Shown here piece after piece: positions 34,568 to 47,900 of a stretch of 64,000 nucleotides of DNA. The position numbers were made by a program, and so were the translations under genes. Source of the stretch: Cymodocea nodosa (taxonomy: Eukaryota; Streptophyta; Magnoliopsida; Alismatales; Cymodoceaceae); assembly GCA_036874045.1 (NCBI GenBank), contig CM072338.1:16638501-16702500 (forward strand). The letters run 5' to 3'. Position 1 is the first letter of the stretch. Each line of letters opens with the position of its first letter. Under the pieces are notes generated by a model. It was not told where the DNA came from and did not search any database. It worked only from the letters and a program-made list of their open reading frames with translations.

Positions 34568-37315
34568 TGACATTCTGTAGGATCTTTCATAAACTGACTA
34601 AAATATTAGACTGCATAAGATAAATCTGGTTGTGTTACTGTCATGTATATTAAACGACTAACCAAGTGTCTAAACTATGAAGGATCGTCTAAAGCAGGAC
34701 TTTTATTATCAACTTTAAAACCTTCATACGATGGTACAGACTTGGGCCTACAGCCCAACATTCCAACATCCTTTAGAAGATTCAAAACATACTTTTGTTC
34801 GGTTAATATGATTCCATTATCAGATCTCGATATTTCTAGTCCAAGGCATCCCCATGCCCTTTAACTTGAACCTTGCTGCAAGATCCTGTTTTAATTGAAT
34901 AGTATCTTCATTTTTATTCCCTACTATTAGTATATCATCAATATATACTAAGAGGCTAATAAATGAATTACCAGATTTTCACACAAATAAACCATGATCA
35001 GCCCGAGATTGCATAAATCCCATATCAAACAAGTTTTGCATCAACTTGAAATACCAGTTGCATGACGATTATTTTAAACCGTAAATAGATTTACTCAAAC
35101 GATACCATATTCTCCCCCTCGCTTGAAAATTCAGGTGGCAACCACATGTATACTTCTTCCTCCAAATCGTCATGTAAAAATCATCCACTATTGAAAGAAA
35201 ATATCTACATTCAGCATAATCAATAATAGAAAAAGGACCCTATATATCACGATGAATCATGTCAAAAGGAGAAACAGACTTAGTTTCACTATTTTAAAAT
35301 GGTAAATGACACAATTTTGTAAGGGGACAAGTTTCACAATGAAAACCATATTTATTAGGTACAAACGACAATTTATTGTTTTGAAATAGTTGTTTATTTG
35401 CTGTATGACCTAGTCACTTGTGCCAAATCTCCTCAAGTAAGGCAACATTGACAAGCTTCTCAACATCTTTTGCTGCAATGATATAAAGGCCACTATTTCT
35501 TTACCTATGTCAATTACCTTCCTTGTTTGAAGGTCCTGGAATATGCAATCACGTGGCAAAAAACATCCACAATTAGCTTCTTTAACCAATTTGCTAATTG
35601 ATATCAAATTGAATTTGAAATCTAGTATATATAAAACTTCATTAAGAGCAATATTGACATTAATATGTGAATTTCCTACTGCTTTAACCTGAGCCTTATT
35701 TCCATTAGGCATTTTCACAAATTGTGAACTAGAAATATTGTGTAAATCAAATAGCACTTCATTATCACCACACATGTGATCGGTAGCCCCTGTATCTATA
35801 ATCCAAATTTTCTTTCCAATTGATGCAAACAGTGCAGATAATTGCCCAACTAATAAAGCTAAACTTCTGGTTTTAATGCAAGATTTAATACCTGTGATAT
35901 CCAGTTCATTTTGATCATCTTGATCACACTTAGGTAGAGCATTCAATAAACTGAGGAGGCTTTCTAATTGCTCCTATATGATAGAAAACAGTTTATTATT
36001 AGCAACATCAATAGTAACAGTATTTGCAACATTCTTATTAGTAATTTGGAGCTTAGCAAGAAAGAGCTTATCCATCTTATGTCCTTCTAGGAATCCCTTA
36101 AGCCAGTAGCATTTGTTTATAGTATGTACTGTGTCCTCACAATGTGTACAACATAGCTTCTTCTTCTTATTATTTTTATTTTTATTAAAATAATTCTAAC
36201 TTTTCATATTTTGACCAGCCTTAACAAGTGTCATAGCAATATTTTCAATAGACTAAGAATGTTGATTAATGTCACGTTGCCTCTCTTCTTGTAAAACCAG
36301 ATTATAAGCTCTATTTCAATCAGGAAGTGGAGAATTCACAAATAATTGTCCTCTAATAGCAGCATAAGAATCATTTAAACCAAATAAAAACTACATTAAT
36401 TTGTGTCTATTTGATCTTTCTTGTGTAATAGAAGTTGCAGCAAAAGTACAAGATGGTTTTGGTTCATAACAAGCCAATTCATCCCAAAGAGCTTTAAGTT
36501 TAGTATAAAAGACAGTGACAGAATTCTACTCTTGCTTAATATTTGTTATAGATTGCATTAATTCATAAATTCTTGGTCCATTAACTTGAGAATATAAACT
36601 TTCTAATTCACTAGCTGAATCAGTACTAGAAACCCCTTCTACTATTTCTAGCTCTAATGCATTTATAATCCAAGTACTAACAACGTCATTACAACATTGC
36701 CATTGATGAAATTTCTTAGGATCTATATCTAATGAAGGTTGAGGGATCACTCCATTCACAAATACTAATTTAATTTTCATGTTAAGTGCTTTCCTCATTG
36801 CTCCCGCCCAAGTAAGGTAATTTCCTCCATTTAATTTTTTCTGAATAAGAACAACATTAGGATTTTTTGTACTACTGACATAAAAGGGATTATCGTCGAC
36901 AGAATCATATTCAACAACATTTTTCATTTTATTTACTTCCTCAGCATCTGCCATTGTGAATAAGTCGAAAACCAGAAAATGCTTCTAATTTGGTGACGTA
37001 TACGAGGAATCCAAAAAATGAAGAAATATTTGTAGCAAGAAATTGTTGATCAGATGAAAAATAACCTAAACAAGTTGATTCAAGCTCATGCAGTTGAGAA
37101 AAAGAAGAAAATGTTGACGAAATCCAGAAAGAATGATAGATCTGAAATGTCATCAAAGATATATAGCAAAATCTCCGCCAGGAAGAGAAGAACCTCAAGA
37201 AATACCTATTGCAGTTTAATCAAAGCAATCAGGATATAAAACTGCAATCGATGAAAAAAAACTCCCAAAGTAAGGTTAGATCTCACCAAGAGTAGTCCAA
37301 TCTTGCTTCATTTAG

Positions 37316-37328
37316 TGCTTTGATACCA
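37316..37328 (-). other. Primer binding site, initiator tRNA-Met type
   Basis: TGGTATCAAAGCA on minus lies 3 bases inside the LTR end. It differs by one base from the usual plant Copia site, TGGTATCAGAGCA. Confidence 0.8.
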
Positions 37329-37331
37329 TCT

Positions 37332-37740
37332 TGATAGGAAGATTGACGTTTCCAAGTGAAGAAGAGCGGAGATCACTTTAGAATCCTAGGTGGAGTAAAG
37401 GGAAAATTTGAACCAGAGGTAAATAATCCTCGTGCCTTATGACTGGGGATGAAATCACATATATACAGATGTTGTACATCGATGGGTAAATAGGTGACCT
37501 AGATGTGAAATAAAAAACTACAAGTATATAAATTACAATGTTTACAGTAAAGTAAAATTGTTGCGGGCACTATCTTCTCTGTCAGGTCGTCGTCGAACGT
37601 CAACCCTTCGACCATGCATCTCCTTTCAGTCTGTGCATTGGCATCGACGTCTTCTCCCACATCTCTCCTTATGATGGTCATGCGTACTTTATCACCTGTA
37701 GCCATAAGCGTAGAACACCTCATTCTCTTCGTCTAACCTA
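37332..37740 (-). repeat. 5' LTR of the Copia element, outer edge uncertain
   Basis: The inner edge at 37332 is fixed by the match to 34472 and by the primer site. The outer edge is my estimate; I found no TG start with a matching target duplication. Confidence 0.5.
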
Positions 37741-38997
37741 TGTCCTTGTCCCCTGTCTTCCCCCTACTTCTCGAATCATTCACCAAGGAGGGAGTGATTC
37801 ATGGGGAGCGTTGGAGACAGGAGCCAATCAAAAGGCTTCATCGTTGATCAATTCTTGCACGACTTCATCATCAATCATGATACTCTAAATCTCAACCATT
37901 GATTCACGTCACCCACAACTAAAAGATTGTGCGTCTCAACATTGTCCAATTTCTCTGGTTTTATATATTTTAAAATTTTATCTAGTTTAAATACCTTTAG
38001 CTTTGTTTCTTTAAAGTTGAACTTATTTTGCTTCAATTCTTTTAATCTCATTTTTTTATTGAACCAGCACTTTCTTAAACTGTCTAATTCACTTTTATAT
38101 TCTCACATATTTGCTTCTAATCATCAATTATTTCTTGCTACTCTTCAATCTAATTGTGCTCACCATCACCTACAGTCTTGTCTTCTTGATTACGACGATT
38201 TTTTCCTTTCAAGCTTGGAATTCAATAACATACTTTTGTAATTAATGCTTTGCTGTTGAGAAATGATGTTTGATAAGGAATTGAGTAGAAGTCTTTGCAA
38301 ACCAGCTTCTACCTTCTTTGTCAGATACTATTTGTTTAATCTAAACTTCGAAATGTCATTAACCTCAAATGCATCCCATTGTTTTTTCTAAATTTTATTT
38401 AGGTTGAAAATTAATTTCAGTAAGGAAAAATGATATATTGGTAACCTCAAACCTTAAATCTTCTAATCTCCAGGATCAGTTGCACCATTACATGAATTAT
38501 GAATGATTTAATCTCAGTAGGAGATATACGTGTAATACGAGATAAATTAAAAATATTTATAAAAGAAAAATATGTACGATAAATAGGTATAATATTTATT
38601 GCAGATAACGATAGGAATGTTACGCCACTGATCCCAACAATAACTATCTGGAATGTACCACCGAGCGTCCATTGTCCCCGTTCGCCGCTGGTAGGTCGGT
38701 CACGCACGTGCTGACAGCGACAAGATCGAATCACCTGATGCAGTGGACCAGCCAACAAGCCGGCTGATCGTCGAGGGTTGGTACCTTAGGAATTCCCTGA
38801 TAATTTTCGTTACAGCTGACGAGGGGAGCAGGGGTAGAAGGTTCGCGTTCCTTCGGCAATGATCGGATTGTTAATTGACCGTGAAAGCTCGCAAGTGGAG
38901 AAGACGGAGTCCGGTTGACCGCTGGTCCCTGGCGTTCACTAACCCCACGTCGCACCGCCCGACACCATCGACGAAGCGATCCGGCTTGATCGAGAAA
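37741..38997. other. Spacer and promoter region of the formin gene
   Basis: AT-rich up to about 38600, then clearly more GC-rich (38640-38997), which is probably the promoter and leader of the formin gene. No gene or clear core-promoter element is visible. Confidence 0.45.
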
Positions 38998-41900
38998 ATG
39001 GCCCTGTTCCGGAAATTCTTCTACCGGAAGCCGCCTGAGGGGCTCCTCGAGCTATCAGAGGGCGTTTTTGGTATGCCTCCATGATCTCCGACCTTGTTGT
39101 TACTCGTCCGAATCGAATTCCCTCCTCCTCCTCCCAATCCTTTCGGGTTACATGTATGGAATTCGCAAGGTGATAAGGAAAGTTAGTTAAGGCGATTAAT
39201 TTGATGTGCTTATTAGATTATGGCTTTGGTTCCGTTGGTGCATATGCGAATGAGTTTTGTTTTCGACTCAACGTTATGATTAGGATGCTGTGATTTGTTG
39301 GTGATTGCTTTTTCTATGAAGCAAGTGGAAATGGTGATTATTTTTCTCTTTCCATTCGTGCAGTGTTCAATTCGTGTTTCACCACGGATGTGTTGGAAGA
39401 AGACGAGTACAAAGCTTATGTTGGAGGCGTCGTTGCGCAACTCCGGGAGTATCTTCCGGACGCCTCCTACATGGTCTTCAACTTTGGGGAAGGAAATAAG
39501 CCGAGCCAGTTGTTCAACATACTCTCGGAATACGACATAATCGTGATGGACTACCCTCGGCAATACGAAGGCTGCCCCTTGCTCTCAATGGACATGATAC
39601 ATCACGTCCTGAGATCGAGCGAAAGCTGGCTCTCTCTTAGCCAGAGGAACGTTTTGTTGATGCACTGCGAACGTGGAGGTTGGCCGGTGCTGGCTTTTAT
39701 GTTGGCGTCTCTTTTGATCCATACGAAGATGTTCACAAATGAGAAGAAGACCTTGGACATGATTTACAGACAAGCACCTACTGAGCTCTTGCAGCTCTTG
39801 TCTCCGCTGAACCCATTACCTTCACAGTTGAGGTATCTGCAGTATGTCTCAAGGAGGAATGTAGGGTCGGAGTGGCCTCCACTTGACAGGGCACTTGCTC
39901 TAGATTGTGTAATTCTTCGGAATCTTCCAATCTTTAGTGGGGAGTGTGGGTGTAGGCCCATATTTAGGATATATGGACCAGACCCCTTTGATGCTAGTGA
40001 CAAGACCCCTAAAGTCCTCTATTCACTAACCAAGAAGAGCAAGGCAGTCCGATTTTACAAGGAGGTTATATCTACTTGTATTTGTTTTTGTTATGGCAAT
40101 TTACTTTTTGTCTCTTCTTAGGGAATTTGGTAGGAAGAAAAAAGAGAGTTGCAATATGTAGCTTCTATTAACTCAGTATTTCTTTCTTTTTCCAATAATG
40201 CATCTATCCTTGGCAACCTAGCTCCTTTTGATATTTTGAGAATTGTTCTTGAAGAGCACAGTACAATGAAATTTGTAAGTTGTGTTTAGGGGGGATTTAT
40301 TGCTAATCGTTGGCCTCTATAATGGAATCAGTCAGAATTGGATGGGTGGTGCGGAAATGGTCTCTCTTCATTTAAGAGGAATTTTTTGGTATTATGCTCA
40401 AGCAATGAAGTGCCGGTGATGTCAGAATTTGTTTGGTAGTTCGAAGTTCTAATATTTCAGAACTTTTGGTATTTGTCGTCCAAGCATTTTCAGAATTTCA
40501 AGTAGATTGTATGTGCTACATGGTATTGAATTGGATCATAAAGGATGGAAAACACTTGGGAATGGAGTGGTTCCATAATGGACCCGTAATTAGATTAATG
40601 TTTATGGCTTTGGTTACAATTTCACTGATGAATCATAGCATATTAATGTGATTCACTGGAAATAAATGCCAGAGAAAAGAGAGATACGGAATCACTTCAA
40701 TGCTAAAAACAATTTTGTTTGGAAATAAAGCCTTGAGTTGAGTTTTAACCTTTTATTCAGATGAATGGCTTTTATCTAAAATATTTAGAGATATTAGCAA
40801 ATATAGGAACAGCATATCCTAAGGAATAGATTTTCATTCATGTAGATGCTAACAAATGGTTGACGAAGTGAAGGTAAATTGCTGAAATTATGCCTTCCTT
40901 TCTCTCAAGAGTTATCATGGACAATTTTTTCTTTACTTTTAGTATTTTTTGATATGGGTCACCTTTTTTTCAGTTGACATATCTTTGTCCACCCCATCTT
41001 CTCTTGCAGGCTGATTGTGAATTGATTAAAATTGGCATTCATTGCCATGTCCAAGGAGATGTTGTCCTTGAGTGCATCAATGTGGGTAATGATTTAGAGC
41101 GTGAACAGATGATGTTCAGATTAATGTTCAATACAGCATTTATTCGGTCAAACATTTTGATTCTTAACAATGATGAGATTGATATCATTTGGAATGCAAG
41201 GGATAACTTTTCAAATGAATTCAGAGCAGAGGTATAAAATTCTCAGCTACTTAATAAATTTAGTGTTTTAATAATTTCTTTGATGTAAAACAGCTTGAGG
41301 TTTCAAAGTTTTTTTCCTGTAGATTCTTCTTTCTGAAATGGACGCTGACACTTCTTCTGTGGTAATTACGGACTTGGATGTTTATGAGGACAAAGAAGGG
41401 CTTTCAGCTGATGCCTTTTCCAATGCACATGAAATATTTAGCAATGTTGACTGGCTAGAAACAAAGGAGGATACCATTCATCAAGCAGTTGGACAAATGA
41501 CCTCCTCGAATTCTTCACAGGAGATTTTGGACAAAGCTTCTAAACAAAAGCCACAATTCAATGATCTAACACTGGATTCTAGTTCTAATATATGTGAAGT
41601 AAATGAGAAAATTTCTTCACTTAAGAATAATGCAGAAATGTTTTCTCCATCTATTGTGAAGCAACAGTGTTTTCCGTCAGCTAAAGAAAATCCTATTGCA
41701 AAGGGAGCTAAGCAAAGTTCTATTCCACAGCAAGGCCTGCAAGTTTCATCTCAATGTGAGATTCAAACACTTAAACGATCGAAGAAGAACAAGGGATCTC
41801 ATTCTATGCCAAGTGGAAATCTAGACAAAACTTGTTCACAAGAATCTTTCCCACTATTGGTTTCAGCTGAAGATGTTAAACAAATGGGATCTGTTGGTGA

Positions 41901-44900
41901 GCTGTCAAGAGTTTCATCTTTGCTGTCAGCTGTACCAGTATCTAAGAATCTATCAGATTCTACAATATCTAATGCTTCAGCTTCCTGCCTTCCCCAGTTT
42001 TGTCCTGCATCTCCAACTGCTAGCAATTATACAGTTTCATCTTCTCCTACTCATCCTCTTACCCCTCCTTCTCCCCTTCCCCCTCCTAGTTCCACAGCAC
42101 AAGCACCCCATGATCCCCAGCTTCTAAAATCTCGTGATCCTATGGTTCCAAACAGCATGGTCACCAAGGTGATTTCAAATCCTCCCCCTCCCCAACCTTT
42201 TGTTTCTTTGTCTGCTTCTTGTTCCATTTCAATCCAAAATAAGAAAATTAATGATACTCGTACTCCACCCTCTCCCCCACCTCCTCCTCCCTCATATTCT
42301 GTATCTATCAGGCCTTTTAAAGCATCTTCAGCACCACCTCCTCCCCCACCACCTCTAACCTCTTCAGCTACTGGCCACCTCTCTGCACATACAAAGAAGC
42401 CAGATAGTAAATCCAAATATCCTCCTCCTCCCCCTCCACCATTATGTGCTGGACCCACCCAACCTCCTAATGCATCTTCACCCCCTCCACCTCCTCCAAA
42501 TACCAAAGGAAGGGGCCCACCACGGAATTCATTTTCTTCACAACAAACCCATAAAAGGACTTCATTAAAGCCATTGCATTGGGTTAAAGTGACAAGAGCA
42601 ATGCAGGGAAGCTTATGGGCTGAGCCACAAAAGAAGTATACAAATCTCATCTGAATTGATATGTCTTTTTCATAATTTATATATGTTCTTTCAGATTTTG
42701 GTATTGTTTCATTTTTTGGCCAGAGCTCCTGAGTTTGATTTGTCTGAGCTTGAGAATCTTTTCTCAGCAACAGTATCAAGTAAAGATGGTGGTGGTTCTG
42801 GTGAAAAGTCAGGCAGACGAGCCTCGCTTGCTCAGAAAACTGACAAAGTTAATCTGGTAAATGCTATTCCTAGACTCTGTCTGTCAATGAAAAATTCATG
42901 TTATAACATATTGTTTCTTGGAGTATAATTTCTGTACTATCCATCAAGTAACAACAGAGATGGTTTTAATTTTAAATTGTGCACTGCTTATTGCAGATTG
43001 ATATAAGGCGTGCAAATAATTGCGGAATTGTGCTTAACAAGATAAAAATGCCTTTACCTGATTTGATGGTATTTGGTGGACTGTTTGTTCTTGTACTATT
43101 TCTTTGGCAGTAACTGTTATCTTGATGTCTATTAGTGATTATGATTCCTTGTTTTCTTTCTGGATATACTGTTATGGACAGAATTCGGTTCTTTCCTTGG
43201 ATGATTCAATATTGGATGCAGATCAAGTTGATAATCTTATAAAGTCCTGTCCAACAAGGGAGGAAATGGAACTACTTAGGGTTGGGACATGTTCTTTAAT
43301 CACCTTCAGCACTGAGTGATGATTAGTAGTTTATTTTTCACTGAAGCACATATCTGCCAAATTCTCATTTCACACATTTATATATTTTCCATCTAACAAT
43401 AAATCTTCCATTTATTTACTAGGGTTTCAAAGGCAATAAAGAAAGCCTGGGAAAATGTGAACAGGTACATAGGTTATAATTTTCTTTGCTACTTTCTTTC
43501 CTCCACTTTTGGAATGCCAAGTTGATGAAAATAGTGCTACAAATATTGAAGAACATAAATCTGTTATAGAAGGGATTCAACACCTTTTTGCTTTTGATAT
43601 TTTCTTTTTGTTTATATGACGTGGAAACTACCTTATGAATTGAAAATTAAAAAAGTTGAGTATTTCTGAGTCTTGATATAACAATTGTATCATTATGTTT
43701 TATTTGTTCACACTTCTTCCTAGATCACCGAGCTGTTCCTTGCATTTTACTCATTCTTAGTTTTTCTAGAGATTGACAATGTTATTCAATGAATGGTAAT
43801 ATTTTAAGAGATCAACTAAGACATGCGTTCATTTAAATTAGGGAGGGGTTTGCACCAATTGAGAAATAGAATAAGATAATTGTCTTAGTTTGTATGATAA
43901 TGTCCAAAAATGTCCTATAAATGCAGCTACAAGGAAAACAGAATTAATAAATTAAATGGAAATAAAAGTTGCAAAGAGAGGCTGAAAACTTTTGTGGTTT
44001 GAAATAGTGAAGAATGATTTGAAATTAGATAATCCAAAGGAAAACTAAGTGATGAGTGGAAATAAATAGAATGATGGGAGATGAACCTTAACCACAAGAA
44101 CCAAGGGAAGATGCAGTCTCTCTTGTATGCTGAGATTGAGTGATGGTTGTGATTGTGTTGGGTGGAAGGGGCATAATCAATCCCAATACAAAGAGGCCAG
44201 TAAACTCACACCTAGACCAAGATGATTTGATCCATGTAGATCAGCCTTATTTATATAGATGGAATGGATTGCAAGAAAACAAGTGAATTACATGATTGAT
44301 AATGATCATTATAACTTTCCAAACGATCACCCAACTAATAGATATCACTTCCTATCATTCTACTCTCCTTGAGTTAGTTTTTGTCCTCAAGTCTGAAATT
44401 AGGTATCAAGCTCAGTAAGCAAAGTATTCTTTCCAAGAAGCATCTTTGATGTTTCTAACCTTCATTTGGATAAATCTTTGGGTAGTTATAGTGTCTCATC
44501 TCTGATGTTGATAAAGTGGCTTGGTTTTTCTATGATATTGCTTTGATTGGAGATGAACTAGGATCATAGAAATTGAAGGAATATCTCTCGTGTACATTAT
44601 GATCAAGTGTTCATTGTCATTGCATTGGGTGGAAAAGCATGGTTAATCCCAATCCAGAGTGAGTGGTAAACTCACACATGGTCCAAGATGTTCCAATTGA
44701 TGCAGATCAATCATATTTATATAGTTGGAATGGATTACATGAAGAAAAGTGAATTACAAGATTGATAATGGTTATTATAATTTATTACTCTCATAGTGGT
44801 CATCCAACTAATAGACAGAACTCATTTTTTATCACAGTGAGACATGATTCTTGTTGTCAACCTCACATGGTAGGATTGAGTCATTGATATTTGTTGTTGT

Positions 44901-47900
44901 AGTTCTTCCTAGAGGTAATGAAAGTACCTCGGATGGAATCCAAGCTACGGGTGTTCTCTTTCAAGATTCACTTTCGCTCTCAGGTTGGGAGATTCTGTTT
45001 TTATGGCCCCATTCACTTGCTGCATTACATGCATCAAATTTGTAACTACAATGACCTTAAACTTCTAAATTTTCAGGTTGATGACCTTAGCAAAAACTTA
45101 TGCATTGTAAACTCTGCAGCTGAAGAGGTGATTAACTATTGATTTTGAATTTTCTGTTTTAAAAGTAAAAAAATGTGATCCATTTTACTTTCTTAACAGA
45201 TCAGAAATTCTACCAAATTGAAAAGAATCATGCAGGCAATTCTTTCACTTGGAAATGCATTGAACCAGGGGACTTCTAGAGGTAAGTTGCATATTTCAAT
45301 CTGTGCAAAATGATTGTGATTAATTTGGTAGGAATCCTTAAAAGGATAATCAGTTCTCAATCATGTCAGCTTCATATATAACTTGTATGAAGAATATACT
45401 CCACCATTTCGTTATTTCTTATGGCTTGAACTGCTTCAGACTATGGATGGCTAATTACTACCAAATGCCAAAAAAAAATTTATTACATCAGTTTTAAATT
45501 CACTAATAATGAAAGAGAAAGCAAGAGAAGTTTAGTTTGTTATGCTTGATTTTCTCTCTGCTAGTGTCTTGCACATTATGTTTAGTAGCTAATGTAGATG
45601 GTTTTGTGAAATTTGGAAGTATCAAGGCCTAGGACGCTTATGGATGTAGTTTCTAGAAGAAAATGTAATAGAAATTTGTATTGCCAGTAATTATGTCTTT
45701 ATCCATTTATATACAAAATATAAATTTTGTTTATCTTTCAGTTGTATTTATTTTTTTATAATTCAAATAAAAATTAGAAATAATTCCTTAGTTAGCAAAG
45801 ATGTAAGTCATTAACTAGTTTGGAATATTTACACTTTGGCTTAGACTTTATATGGTTTCTTGAATAATTTGACTTGGATATTGCAAAGCAAGCCCTTTTG
45901 TTTTTCTTTTCATGGAAAGATTTATAATAAAAATTATTCCATCATGGTCTATTTTGGGTTGATGAATTTATCATTTATGAATTTCAATGTTTCCTTGTAA
46001 TCAATGTTTTGAAAACAAAAAAGGACGTTAAATATGTTGACGAGTAAAAATGTTTTAATTTTTTAACAAGGGTTTAAATGGGTATTTTTTGAAAAAATAT
46101 ATAAATACAACAATAAATAGATATAAATACATTTATATGTATTAAAAACCACCATAATTAACAAAATAGTTGGAAAAAACAATTTTTAATTCAATCACAT
46201 GTAGTGTTGTCTAGATTAATATATCTTGTATGTGTGATTGATATCATAGGTCACAAAAATGAAAGATATAACTAAATAGTTAAGGAAAATAACTAGAGTA
46301 TTAAACAATGAAAAAAAATTATCTAAATAATGGAATCATGTTAATAATAAGAAGTTAACAACTCAACTACAATGTCATAATTGTTAGAGTTGTATTTTGA
46401 ATTATTATTAGAGTCTTATGTTCTTATAGGCCTTATTTGTGTTATTGAATATCTATTTTGTACTGGACGTCCAATAAACCTTATATATGTGTAATCTCTT
46501 AATACTTAGTGACTAATTACATTTTTCCATTTCATTCTCACATGGCATCAAAGCACAAGGAACTTTATAAACACCAACAACTCCAGATGCCACCAACAAC
46601 CAGGGGACAACTGCCAATCAAGGGCCATACCTCCCTGCTGCTGGCCATCCTGTGGCCTTCCGCAGTGCCCTCCACCCCTTGTCTTCTGCCAACACCTCTT
46701 CTTTCCCCTCTCCCAGCTGCTGCCACACCTTCACATCTCTTGTCATCCCCCCACCATCCAGCCTCCCTCTTCCACCTATTGGTAGACTGCTGACTGTCCA
46801 TTTCTGGGCAACTATAATTTCAGAAGCTTCCTGTGTGATCAACAATTTAGATAACCATGTTTGTTAATCATGTCCATTTTCTAGGTTACTGCAGTGTTTT
46901 TAGACCTTGTTTGTTTGTGGACACCCATTGTCTGGATGTGTTTGTGCTTCAGATCATTGTTGTGGCCTGTGGCATCCCGAAAGGTGTTGATACTGTGTTC
47001 AAGCACCCATCTACTACATACACCAATTTTTGTTTTAGATCAGACCTTATTTTGACAGTTTATAATAGTTAATAATATCATCCTCTGAATCATTAATCAA
47101 GAATCTTTGTTGTACATTTGAGAAATTAAATGGAAAGATTTATTTGTTATGGGCACAAAGTTTCAAGACATTTAAGGGTGTAAATAGATAAGGGTAGACC
47201 CATTAACCCAATTCAACCGTATCCATTAAAAATGGATAGGGTTGAGTACTTTGGATGGCCCACCATCTGTTAACCTGCTACCCACTTCTCTATTATCTTA
47301 GTAGATAGAGATAGGAGTAGATTACTTAGAATCACCTGTTTAGGCATTTATGTAATTTTACATATATTCCAATTTTTAAAGTCTAAGGTTACATTTTTTG
47401 AGCATAAAAATTAACTACTAATGTAACCAAAAAAAAAGAATCAAAATAAAAACACAACATTTTATTTGAAAAACACATTGCAACTTTTATATCTATGGCA
47501 AACATATGCTATATTATTTTCATGCAATATATTATTTAAAAATCATCATATGCAAATGAAAACCACATATGATTCACGTAACCACTAACTAGTTAAACCT
47601 TTAAATTAAACATTAGGATTTTTTTATTCTTTTATTCATTTTGTAGGTTTTTCATTTGATTTAGAGAGATTGATCAACACTAGACAACAATTGCTATTTT
47701 ATATATTTTGTATTTTATTGTTAAACCTAACTTTTGAACTATGAAGTTGTTTACTTATGATAAATTGCTAATGACCTAAATATTAATATTTAAGTAGTGA
47801 TGAATTATTGTAGATGAAAGATGATGGTTGGTGGTTTTTGAATTGGTGATTCATTGGTTCTTAATGTGAAATTGTGATAATATCTTTTAAAAATAATCAT

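Larger units (their letters stand above)
34472..37740 (-). mobile_element. Deleted Ty1/Copia retrotransposon
   Basis: It reads on minus. The 5' LTR begins at an uncertain point near 37740 and ends CA at 37332. After a 3-base spacer comes the primer binding site, TGGTATCAAAGCA. A gag-type frame follows at 36954-36526 (NGGNYLTWAGAMRKAL), then protease and pre-integrase at 35946-35410 (IIDTGATDHMCG intact), the start of integrase (FLSIVDDF near 35190), and directly the reverse transcriptase (LEEEVYM near 35160, LLVYIDDILIVGN near 34935, RLIYMT near 34650). The rest of integrase and the start of RT are missing. Only the last 95 or so bases of the 3' LTR remain (34567-34472), nearly identical to the end of the 5' LTR. 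No clear target duplication was found. Stops are present, so it is inactive. Confidence 0.85.

Noticed and set aside
37330..37950. Target duplication for the Copia element at 34472-37740
   Set aside because: The left flank ends AATCT, but I found no matching word after a CA end on the right, so the outer edge stays open.
37927..38241. 104-residue plus-strand frame upstream of the formin
   Set aside because: Rich in F, L, N and S from T-rich sequence, with no domain and no conserved pattern.
42051..42779. 242-residue minus-strand frame rich in glycine
   Set aside because: It is the antisense of the poly-proline FH1 region of the formin.
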